This document shows positions 9,580 to 17,714 of a stretch of 19,791 nt of DNA, one piece after another. Source of the DNA: Jimgerdemannia flammicorona. Its lineage: Eukaryota; Mucoromycota; Endogonomycetes; Endogonales; Endogonaceae. The position numbers were made by a program, and so were the translations under genes. The first letter of the stretch is position 1; every line of letters begins with the position of its first letter. The notes under the pieces were generated by a model, which saw only the letters and a program-made list of their open reading frames with translations, ran no database searches and had not been told where the DNA came from. The stretch lies in assembly GCA_003990745.1 (NCBI GenBank), contig RBNI01002082.1, positions 1 through 19,791 on the forward strand, in the 5' to 3' direction.

Positions 9580-10851
9580 ATGCCACCTATCCGTCAGTCT
9601 CAAGGCCTACTGTCTGGTCCCCCAGTTCCAGCACCTGGTGCCCCATATGTGCCCCCATCAATTCCCAACTTAACTGGCCTACGTACGTTGCACAAGGACC
9701 AGCTCATCACACTCTGCCATGAATATGACCTCTCCATAGATGGTCAAAAGGCCACCCTGGTTACACATCTCGATGCTCATCGACCTGGCCCCGATTTCCC
9801 AGTCGCCGAACCTATGGCGCTGGCTCCAGCACTGCTCCCTGATGGTCATGAAGTCGACACATTGATCGAACGGCTACTTCCAGCACTTGCGGCACGTCTC
9901 CATGGACCTTTAGCCAACACCAACCCCCCTCCAGTCCTACCATCCAGCTTACCGCCAGCACTCCCTCTTCCAGCTGCCTTCACCTCTCTGGCAGTTCTCT
10001 CGCTTTTACTGCAGCCAACCCCATCAGCACCCTTACCAGCATGGCTTTCAAACCCTTTAAATGGTGAGTTGTCTAACCCCCCGTTCATCTCTGATACCAT
10101 TCTACATCGTGATTGGGTTCCATTGGAGCTGCTGACCTCACTTGAGGCAGGGGAATACCAAATACTGGCCGAATGGACAGGCAATACCTTGCTATCGCGT
10201 CCGAGCAATCGGCGAAAACCTGATTCACATCCACCAGACCGCGATCTCGACCTACCACTCTGGCTTGAAGCCATCTTCAACATTCGGGGTGCATTGCTGT
10301 CTCTGGGCACTACTCGGGCTGCCCCCGACACTGCACATGCTGCACAGCTACTCGCATATACCATCTTTATCATCAAGGCCATCAACGACCATTACGACTG
10401 GGCTGCCCTTCAGCGGTTTGACCGGCAAGTTCGCACACTTAAAGCATCCTTTCCGGAGCTGGATATTGGCAACCCAGATGCTGTCCGGCGCACATTTGAA
10501 ACCATTGTCGGCCAGCCGGCATCAGCACTGCTTGCCTACCAACCAACACGTCGGCCCATACAGGCAATGGCCTCCTCAACAGGAAGTCTAAGAATGACCT
10601 CATCACACCCCCTTTTATACTTTCGGTGCGGGGTGCGGGGGCATACGTCAACCTCTTGCACCCAAACCCCTCTCATACGACCTACATTCCCCATCAAACC
10701 AGATGATACTCTCTCCTCAGACGGTGCAGCCAGTTCTATCTGTCACAACTACAATGGCTCCGGCTGCCGCAGCAATTGTGGCCGCCCCCATGTCTGCTTG
10801 TTCTGCTATGGCTCTCACCCAGGCACAGAGTGCTCTATTCGCTGCGGCTAA
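9580..10851 (+). CDS. ORF1: Gag-like protein with SAP domain and zinc knuckles
   Basis: ORF1 is an open frame of 423 codons starting 21 bp after repeat A1. Residues about 33-68 form a SAP-like helix-extension-helix motif (LRTLHKDQLITLCHEYDL, then DGQKATLVTHL), a fold usually used for DNA binding. A Pro/Ala/Leu-rich middle and an alpha-helical part (about 225-310) could be the capsid region. The C-terminus holds three metal-binding patches: a zinc knuckle at 347-360 whose first Cys is Tyr (Y347-x2-C-x4-H-x4-C), a Cys/His cluster at 388-404 (C388, C396, C400, H404), and C406-x2-C-x3-H-x4-C418. The role is inferred to be packaging or nuclear targeting of element nucleic acid. ORF2 begins inside its end, in the +1 frame. 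Confidence 0.8.
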   Translation: MPPIRQSQGLLSGPPVPAPGAPYVPPSIPNLTGLRTLHKDQLITLCHEYDLSIDGQKATLVTHLDAHRPGPDFPVAEPMALAPALLPDGHEVDTLIERLLPALAARLHGPLANTNPPPVLPSSLPPALPLPAAFTSLAVLSLLLQPTPSAPLPAWLSNPLNGELSNPPFISDTILHRDWVPLELLTSLEAGEYQILAEWTGNTLLSRPSNRRKPDSHPPDRDLDLPLWLEAIFNIRGALLSLGTTRAAPDTAHAAQLLAYTIFIIKAINDHYDWAALQRFDRQVRTLKASFPELDIGNPDAVRRTFETIVGQPASALLAYQPTRRPIQAMASSTGSLRMTSSHPLLYFRCGVRGHTSTSCTQTPLIRPTFPIKPDDTLSSDGAASSICHNYNGSGCRSNCGRPHVCLFCYGSHPGTECSIRCG

Positions 10852-12565
10852 TCTCGTGACCCCACCCCTGTCTGACCCCCCAGCATGTCCATACTGCCGT
10901 GGGGAGTGGCAACGAGCACTTCACACCCATCCAGACCAACTTCTCGTTCAGTACCACTTAACAGGCCTATGTCAGGGTTACCTTCATGGCAATCACTCCC
11001 ATCCTGAGCTTCGTATCAACTACTTATCTGACAATCTGGCATCAGCTTACCAACATCGCGACATCCTTTCTGCCAACATTCTTACCAAACTTCAAGTCAG
11101 TCGCTACTTAGGACCCTTTTCATCTCCCTCTGCATTACCAACTGAGTTTTGTCCCTTTCGCAATGCTCCCCTTGGAGTTGTCCCAAAAAAGAACTCTACC
11201 AAACTTCGTACCATTCAACACCTGTCCTTCCCGGAGGGAGCCTCTGTAAATGATGGCATCAACCCAGAGGAGTTTTCAATTCAGTACTAGTCGATCCAGT
11301 CCATCCTCCAGCTACTCCTTGCACTTGGCACTACAGCTCTATTTTGGAAGGCAGATGTTGCTGAAGCCTTTTGCACGATCCCCGTCCACCGGTCTGACTG
11401 GGCTATGCAAGGTATCTGCTGGCTTGGCCTTTTCTTCCTTGACATGTTCCTTCCATTCGGCCTTCGCTCGGCACCATTCATATTCACATCTCTGATGGAT
11501 TTGTTCATGTGGATTTGCATTCAGCAGTATAACCTTCCCAATTTGGGCCACTTCATGGATGACTTTATCTATGTCGCATTACCCTCTACCACTCAGTCTA
11601 CATACTTGCGGTTTCACTCGGTCGCTGCTCGCTTTGGTCTTCCCCTCAAAGCAGCCAAGGATATACCTCCCACACCAACTATCGAGTACGTGGGCTTTCT
11701 CCTCAATGCCCCCAACATGACAATCAGCCTCCCACTCGAAAAACGTACACGCATCCTCTCTCTGCTCGCAGACTGGCTTGTAATACCTCATCAGGCTCGT
11801 CGGCCACGTCCTCGGTCTTACCACGATGCTCATTCACTACTGGGTCATCTCATGCATTTTGTCCAAGTCCTTCCAGATGGGAAAGTATTCTGTGATTCCA
11901 TCATTCATTTCATCTCCACATGGAAACCACCCTATGCTGGGCGGCATCATCTATCTTCTCGCCTGGCCACTGATCTTCAATGGTGGCAGGACATCTTATG
12001 CTCATGGACAGGTCGTTGCCTGCTTTTCCACTCTGATTGGCAGGATTGTGGTCTATTCACAGATGCATCTGGAACAATTGGTGCCGGTGGCCTTCTGGGC
12101 CAATGCTGGTGGAGCATTCGGTGGGCCTCTTCATTCAGCAACCAGAAGGGATATGACATTTTCTGGAAGGAAATGTTCGCCATCTGGGTTTCGCTTGCAT
12201 TGTTGGGTTCCTCCTTTCATCATCAGTGTATCATCTTATGGTGTGATAGCCAACCCTGTATTGAATCGCTAACCAGTGGTCGAGCACGGCACCACCCTCT
12301 TGTCAACGATCTTTTACGATGCATTACCCTCTTACGTCTCAACAGAGGGTTTGACATCCAAGCTTGGTATATTCCTTCCTCATCTAACCCCGCCGACTCC
12401 CTATCTCGTCTTATCCATCTCCCCTCCCATCCCCAGGAACTGCTTCCTACAACCGTAATATCCCCCTTTGGCTTCACCATCGACTCAAGTCCTGTCTCCA
12501 CCAACACTCTCACACCCGTACTGGTGCCCTTCGACCTAGCACCAACTCCTTCTACCACTTCCTAG
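10703..12565 (+). pseudogene. ORF2: RT-RNase H, one in-frame TAG
   Basis: One frame of 620 codons runs from ATG 10703 to TAG 12563-12565, broken only by a TAG at 11288-11290. The RT shows TKLRTIQHLSFPEGASVND (fingers), motif A WKADVAEAF (Asp at 11354), motif B LPFGLRSAPFIF, motif C FMDD (11552-11563) and EYVGFLLN with the LPLEKR connection, a DIRS/Ngaro-type arrangement. RNase H follows with TDAS (Asp 12062), KEMFAI (Glu 12170), CDSQ (Asp 12245) and NPADSLSR (Asp 12395), so all four catalytic acids are present. The stop lies between fingers and motif A and removes catalysis unless it is read through. The start overlaps ORF1 by 149 bp. N-terminal residues up to about 60 are Ala/Pro-rich and may not be translated as drawn. 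Confidence 0.88.
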
Positions 12566-13514
12566 GCTGCTATGGCATTGATGATACCACTGCCTTTCCT
12601 CTTCACGATGACCTCCTCAGCTACTGGGCCCTATGGCTGGCCAATGATCAAAAGCCATATACCATCATCAAGAACTATTTCTACAACATCGCCGCTCATC
12701 AACTGGTCCACTGGCGAGGCCCCCCTCTCCACTGCGCATCCTTACCCCTGTTCGACATGGTATTGAAATCCATTCAGCGCCACCCACCTCCCTCACACTC
12801 ACTGGAATGCCTTCCTATTACTTGCCAACACTTGCAGCTTATTCATGCTGCTCTCCCCCTTACTACACTTCATGGCGCCACCATATGGGCGGCCACGTGT
12901 ACAGCCTTTTATGGCCTCATGCAAATCGGCGAGCTGACATCTCCTGACCACCTACCATTCGACTCACACTGGCAGGCATACAGGTGCCACCTTCGACGGC
13001 ACTGAGACCCTATACTTTCCCGGCCCTTTTGGTCTCTACACCTTCCTCGCACCAAAACTGGTACCTCAGGTGATGTATTTCTGGGGTTTTCAGGTGCCTT
13101 CAATTGCCCCTGTTCTGTGATTAACAATATGATCTGCCTCTGCCCTGCCCGTCCCGAGGACCCTGTCTTCTCCTTCAGTCCCACTCAACCCCTCTCTCGC
13201 TCAACATTCATCGAGGCCATTTGGGCCCCTTTAAGAGACACTCCACTAGCCACTCGAATTCATGGTCATTCCTTCCGCATCGGCGGCGCTACTCTTCTTG
13301 CATCGGCGGGATATCCGGATCACATCATTCAACTGCTGGTCGGTGGAAGTCTACGGCCTTTCTGCATTACATCCGGCAACTCGACCAGATTCTACCTCGG
13401 ATGACAGTCACCTTGGCTGCACTTCCTCTACTCGACTACCAGCGGGCCATGGGTTTGGCAAGTGGTGGCCAAAAGGTGCCCACAAGCGGTCAGTGGCACC
13501 AGCATTACATTTAG
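12388..13514 (+). pseudogene. ORF3: tyrosine recombinase, three inactivating lesions
   Basis: The recombinase would integrate the circular DNA copy. The frame is open from 12388, inside ORF2 and in the -1 register, without an ATG before 12757, although conserved helices (DDLLSYWALWLANDQKPYT) start near 12600. It stops at TGA 13003-13005, resumes in the same frame (LPRTKTG with the likely hairpin Lys), and reaches HSFRIGGAT (His 13267, Arg 13276). After DHIIQLL one G appears missing at about 13338-13339. The RWKS motif and catalytic Tyr (HYIRQ, 13368-13370) then lie one frame away, ending at TAG 13512. The first catalytic Arg, normally before I-G-E-L, is Gln (CAA, 12922-12924). The gene is inactive. 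Confidence 0.88.
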
Positions 13515-13548
13515 GAGCCTTTCCCACTTCCCAGGCCCGCAGTTCTTT

Positions 13549-13689
13549 GGCCTCTTCGCATACAAATGCGATTGGTGGGCCTTTGGAAGCGTATGCTTCC
13601 TTTGAGCCAAACCCATGTCCCACATTAGATTCATTTTATATAGAACACTATTCATCTCACGTTAGCCTCCTCATGCGTGGGATACTTTG
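13549..13689 (+). repeat. Split direct repeat B1
   Basis: This is a 141-bp repeat matching B2 (14057-14197) with 8 differences by my count, all transitions. It contains two hairpin-forming inverted repeats: cgcat-acaa-atgcg (13557-13570) and ggaagc-gtat-gcttcc (13586-13601). Its last base G13689 is shared with the start of A2. Confidence 0.93.
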
Positions 13690-14011
13690 ATATAGTTGTG
13701 AACGTAGTTCAAAATGCAGCAAAGTGGCCATTGCGCTTAACACTTGTGCATCTAACATTCATCGCGCAATGCAACTACCATCTTAGATTAGTCAGTTTCA
13801 ATCGCTTCCTACACCCTACCATGCGCTTAAACATTTATGCAACATAATCATGCAATCCACCATCTTAGCTTAGTCAGTTTCAATCGCTTTCTGCACCCTT
13901 CCTTAGCTAGCCCGAGCTCCAACCGCATGCCCAAGAGTTAGGCAGCGGCCAAACATTTCCCTCAACATACTCTAGCAATTGTCGTTAGTAATTCATATCA
14001 ATCGATTTCAC
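13689..14011 (+). repeat. Split direct repeat A2
   Basis: This is a 323-bp copy of A1, starting directly at the end of B1 (actttGatatag). It includes the same internal 42-bp duplication. Confidence 0.93.
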
Positions 14012-14041
14012 GCACCCCTCCCACCCATCTCCCTTTGGAAC

Positions 14042-14047
14042 AATAAA
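14042..14047 (+). promoter_or_regulatory. Possible polyadenylation signal AATAAA
   Basis: AATAAA lies in the 45-bp spacer between A2 and B2, the only part of the right end that is not repeated. Its position at the 3' end of the element fits a transcript that starts in A1 and ends near or in B2. Support is the motif and location only. Confidence 0.4.
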
Positions 14048-14056
14048 TGTGCGCCT

Positions 14057-14197
14057 GGCCTCTTCGCATATGAATGCGATTGGCGGGCCTTCGGAAGCGT
14101 ATGCTTCCTTTGAGCCAAACCCATGTCCCACATTAGATTCATTTTATATAGAACACTATTCATCTCACGTTAGCCTCCTCATGTGCAGGACACTTTG
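14057..14197 (+). repeat. Split direct repeat B2 (3' end of element)
   Basis: This is the terminal 141-bp copy of B1 with the same two inverted repeats; cgcat-atga-atgcg and ggaagc-gtat-gcttcc are both perfect stems. It ends gacactttg; flanking DNA gtgtagaaac begins at 14198. Confidence 0.93.
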
Positions 14198-14299
14198 GTG
14201 TAGAAACTCTGGCTGATCAAGAATTTGATGCTTTTAGCTGTTGGCCATAGATAATGCTGGTGGTCTTTTTGTTGATCAAGATGTAGATGTTATTATTTC

Positions 14300-14535
14300 A
14301 GCTATATTGACTTGAATACTAGTAGAGGTCACACTATTGAAGGCTATATAATTGACTGTATTATAGGCTGTTTCTTTGATCATATCTTTGACTACACTTT
14401 TGACTATACTGTTAACTCCATTATAGGTTATACCATTGGCTGTATCATTGACTTAAATACTACTATAGGCTATACTTTAACTATACTATAGACTGTATAA
14501 CTATTGACTATACTGTTGATTATATATAGATTCTC
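14300..14535. repeat. Decayed 15-bp minisatellite
   Basis: Units related to ttgactatactgttg / accattggctgtatc follow one another at about 15-bp steps; the core tata-gactgta or tatt-gactata recurs more than ten times. Units differ mainly by transitions. No gene is visible. Confidence 0.65.
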
Positions 14536-14560
14536 TTATCTTAATACTGTCATTAACTAT

Positions 14561-15090
14561 TAATTATTCTGTGAGTCATATATCATTATATCTTTGGCAT
14601 ACATATAGATCTTCTTGCTGCAGGCCATAATTCTGTCTGTAGAAAAGATGTTCTTGCATAGGTTTGAGGAGTAGAGTGTATTGTATAGAGTGCCAGATAT
14701 TTGATCAGTATTGCAATGAAGTTGTATATTGATATTTCTCTGTCCCGGGACATATATCATGTTACTATTATTACTATTGTCTACTTTAATAGATATAGGA
14801 TTTTCAAAAGGTTAATAACTGGAGAACCACTCCTTGTGTTAGGCTGTGCCCAAATATATAATCCAGATATTATTAGTTTTAGTATAGTTTGTCTGGTCTC
14901 TATACTGATCATTTTTATATTATTCATTTTCACATTATTTATAATAATTATTTTCTTTTTCCTTGCAGTATCTATATTTCCCACAGTAGTTACAGTTCCT
15001 ATTGAACTTAGCTTGGACTCATTCTTGAGACTCATTTGTCTCATTAGGTTCACTAGACTTGATCTTGCTCCCCTTAGTAATGTTGACTTT
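14561..15090. other. AT-rich, no recognisable gene
   Basis: Both strands have medium-length open frames (147 codons plus, 90 codons minus). The plus-strand product is an Ile/Leu/Phe-rich run typical of AT-rich noncoding DNA, and the minus-strand product matches nothing I know. Only one CG dinucleotide is present, in cccggg at 14744-14749. Confidence 0.5.
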
Positions 15091-15094
15091 ATAG

Positions 15095-15290
15095 ATCTTA
15101 TTTGCCTTCATAATATTAGCCTCATATACACTGGCTTCATCTGAAAATATTGACTTCATTGCTGGCCACATTTGTACTGGTCTCATATATACTGGTCTCA
15201 TTACCTTATAGATCTTGTTTGACTTAATAATATTAGTCTTGTTGGTTTTACTTACCTTGATCTTACTTGTCTTGGCTTCATATATACTAT
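15095..15290 (-). repeat. Decayed 15-bp repeat (5-residue periodic frame)
   Basis: On the minus strand, units like atgagaccagtatat follow at about 15 bp (clearest at 15200-15160), reading MRPVY, MRPVQ, MWPA, then EASVY and EANIM in a 60-codon frame (15201-15019). A related segment, aatattat-aag-caaa, followed by aagatctataa, occurs twice about 110-125 bp apart. It could be a decayed repetitive protein end or a plain minisatellite, possibly the same family as 14300-14535. Confidence 0.5.
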
Positions 15291-15348
15291 GTTATCTCAT
15301 TGTATATTCTATTTTTTTTTAGCCATCATTATCATTACTATGTTTATA

Positions 15349-15830
15349 TCAATCCTTAGTGTTGACATCTATCCAAAACTTGGTCATAAGCAATCTCATA
15401 ACCTCAATGTACTCATTCAGTACAACCTGGTGAATCAGTATCACTTTATCGATATTCTTGACATTAGTATCTACCTCAAACTCAGCTACAAGTAATTTTA
15501 TAATCTCTATATATTTATTCTGCATAGTCTAGTAAAGTAACATCTGTCTATTATTTTCTTTGGTATTGAGATTAGCATCCACCCAAAACTCAGCTATAAG
15601 TATCCTCATATTCTTGATATATCTGTCCAGTGAAGTGGCTTTTACATTGATGTTGACAACTATCCTGAACTTGACCATAAGTAACTATATGATATTGGCA
15701 TACCTATTCAAACAGTCTGATGAAGTGTATCTCTTTAATGATATCTTTGGTATATCTATTCTGAATCTGGCCATATAACAACCTTAAACTTGATGTATAC
15801 TGGGTGCCTAAGACTGAATCTAGTATAGGA
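15349..15830 (-). pseudogene. Ankyrin-repeat pseudogene, AT-rich relic
   Basis: A single minus-strand frame ending at TGA 15351-15349 repeats the second ankyrin helix and loop about four times: YIEVMRLLMTKFWIDVNTKD, YIEIIKLLVAEFEVDTNVKN, RYIKNMRILIAEFWVDANLN, and ANII-stop-LLMVKFRIVVNINV. A fifth, MARFRID, lies to the right. Period is about 33 residues (87-108 bp). The T-P-L-H turns are almost erased (e.g. MLLY-stop-TMQN), and TAG stops occur where Gln or Trp is expected. Ankyrin repeats are protein-binding modules. The pattern resembles the healthier ankyrin gene at 18881-19776, so this is likely a decayed relative. Only one CG dinucleotide remains. Confidence 0.78.
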
Positions 15831-15904
15831 TGCCTCTCTTATATATACAATATATTTAAATAATAAATAAATTATATTTACTTATATACTTAGTGTATTA
15901 GTAA

Positions 15905-16110
15905 TTAAAAGCTTGACAGTAGAGTAAATGAAAACCTAGTAATAGAGAAAATAGAAACTTGGCCACAGATGAGACAGAAACTTAATAGTAAAGTAAATAG
16001 AAAAGTAGCAAAAGAAAGAAAATTTTGCAAGCTTGTTAAAGAGAAAAGAATTGAAACTTGGCAAAAGGAATGAAGATTTGGCTATATAATATAAAGACTT
16101 GGCTATATAA
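15905..16110. repeat. Purine-rich degenerate tandem repeat
   Basis: The motif gaaacttggc or a variant recurs (15954, about 15977, about 16051, about 16078, about 16098), separated by A/G-rich spacers such as agagtaaat and agtaaagtaaat. Units are roughly 25 bp and poorly conserved. No coding frame is convincing. Confidence 0.5.
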
Positions 16111-16174
16111 GCTTTGTAATTGATCTTATAATATATCATATATCTTGATAGATATAATGCATATACAATCTGTC

Positions 16175-16345
16175 AATCCTCAAATTTTGTCAATCTAATT
16201 TTTTTGATCAAAATTCATGAATTCATTTTTTTTGGTTAAATTTTTATTTTCAATCTATTTGTTTTAGTCAAATTTTATCAATGGTCAAAACTTTGTCATT
16301 GATCTATTTTTTTTTTGATGAAAATTCTTATTGATCCACAATTTG
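16175..16345. repeat. AT-rich degenerate repeat (ttgatcaaaatt type)
   Basis: Variants of tttttgatcaaaattcat recur at about 16201, 16235, 16270 and 16310, alternating with gtcaatctattt-like segments. They appear to be worn copies of a 40-50 bp unit. Nothing coding is seen. Confidence 0.5.
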
Positions 16346-16349
16346 ATAG

Positions 16350-17459
16350 TTTTGACTCTGATGGTAGTATACTATAGATATGAGTTCTCAATATCTATAA
16401 CTATAAAGAAGAACCAGACCTCTTAAGCATGACAACATCTCTATCTCTAGGTGATTTGACTGGGCTCTACTATAGCCAGGAAAAGTATGACTAATTTAAG
16501 CTACTGTATTACTAGAAGTTTGCAGTCTTGGAGATATTGAGATTAAACTTCACAATACAGTATAAACTTAAAATAATCTTTATATACTTAATATGTAAAA
16601 ATATAGGACTAATATAAAAACAAATACTAGTAATATATAAATCTCTTAATTAGTTGTTCTTGCCCAATGATAGCATTCAAGGCTTAACTGCTATATAAAT
16701 GTAATGTGGCATCCTGTCTAAAAATGTACTACTGTACAAAAGAGAATTATAGTTATGTTGGGATCAGAGCTCCTATATACAATGTAATCTTGAATATATT
16801 GAACAAGCTGCCTCTAAACTGTTTAGTATTTTACTTGACAATCACATTTATATACATTTCTTCTATTCCTTTTTGCAAAACCCTAATGGGTTAATAGCTT
16901 CATTATAAATTGTTCAAGTAAATATTTAAATCCAGAAACCAAACAATGGTATATTTAAATGCTAAACTGGATGTGCAATCTTACTGTAGTCTTAGCCTGA
17001 AGGGCAACATCACCTCTATAAAGGAAAACTCAGCTATAATGATATGGCCATTGTCTGTGTTGATGGTCTTGCACTTAGTGCATGTCTTGCTTTGCTGGTT
17101 GTCAGTATTATATTATTGTGTTTCAAGGTTATTGTCAATCTATTTCATATTCTGCAATGCACCAAATCTTCACATATTGAAAGTGGCCTCTCCTAAAGAT
17201 ATGCTACCAGTGGCATACAAGGTTTCCTCCAACTAGAATCAACGTTTTTATTTTATTTTTCTTTTTTTCAAAAAAAAACAAAGAAAGAAAAAGTAATACA
17301 ATAAGAGGCTGACTTAACCATTTCTCAAAATTCCATAGCTTAGATGTGAAACTTGGTGTAATATATATATATCTAAAAATAAGTTCATGATTGATTTCAT
17401 TGCATAACAGATATTTTAATAGTTGTATACAATTCACTTAGTGAGGGTGGTGAGGTCAG
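16350..17459. other. CpG-depleted tract, no recognised gene
   Basis: The longest frame (plus, 16946-17236, 96 codons) is Leu/Ile/Val-rich and resembles no family known to me. The minus strand has a Cys-x2-Cys patch in the same place, but stops surround it. The only CG dinucleotide here is at 17243. An A/T homopolymer patch lies at 17245-17290. The tract is probably further decayed repeat DNA; CG density rises abruptly at about 17460. Confidence 0.5.
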
Positions 17460-17714
17460 AACGGCGTTCAAAGAAGAGTATAGTTCGGCGAATTTCGAAA
17501 GGATGATGGATGTTAAAAATAATTGCAACGCCCAGCTTGCAAAGCTCGAACGACGTAATATTCCCGGCTGGGCTATTATATACTATCTGTCGAACATTGC
17601 TAATTGTTGTCCCATATGTCGTTATTTGCGCGATGCGTTCACTTAGAATTTAATACCAGAACGTCCCCACGATTTGAATGTAAGTTGGCATCTTATTGAT
17701 ACATCTGTGCCATA

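Larger units (their letters stand above)
9236..14197 (+). mobile_element. Ngaro/PAT-type tyrosine-recombinase retrotransposon
   Basis: The element has split direct repeats in the order A1 (9236-9558), ORFs, B1 (13549-13689), A2 (13689-14011), short spacer, B2 (14057-14197). That arrangement defines PAT/Ngaro members of the DIRS order. It encodes a Gag-like protein, RT-RNase H and a tyrosine recombinase, and no integrase. No methyltransferase domain and no inverted terminal repeats are seen, which argues against DIRS1 itself. Such elements integrate by recombination of a circular DNA and leave no target duplication; none is visible. The B1-A2 junction represents the joined circle ends. The DNA is rich in CG, unlike both flanks, so insertion is recent relative to the surrounding repeats. 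RT and recombinase genes are broken. Confidence 0.92.

Noticed and set aside
9846..10385. Minus-strand 179-codon frame
   Set aside because: It is a GC-rich shadow of ORF1, which has SAP and zinc-knuckle motifs in the other strand.
12464..12470. CCCTTTG as a -1 slippery heptamer between ORF2 and ORF3
   Set aside because: Its phase relative to the ORF2 frame is wrong for simultaneous -1 slippage.
12572..12766. Plus-strand frame of 64 codons starting with ATG after ORF2
   Set aside because: The conserved recombinase core reads in the neighbouring frame (12388-13002), so this is a shadow.
13262..13690. Plus-strand 142-codon frame
   Set aside because: It overlaps the recombinase C-terminus and repeat B1 in a third frame and lacks the family motifs.
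9236..14197. DIRS1-type element or Crypton
   Set aside because: No inverted termini, internal complementary region or methyltransferase domain as in DIRS1. A Crypton lacks an RT, which is clearly present here.
9230..14200. Target-site duplication around the Ngaro-like element
   Set aside because: The flanks (ttaattta and gtgtag) do not match; none is expected for tyrosine-recombinase elements.
16946..17236. Plus-strand 96-codon frame as a gene
   Set aside because: Composition is typical of AT-rich noncoding DNA, no motif is seen, and the surroundings are CG-stripped.
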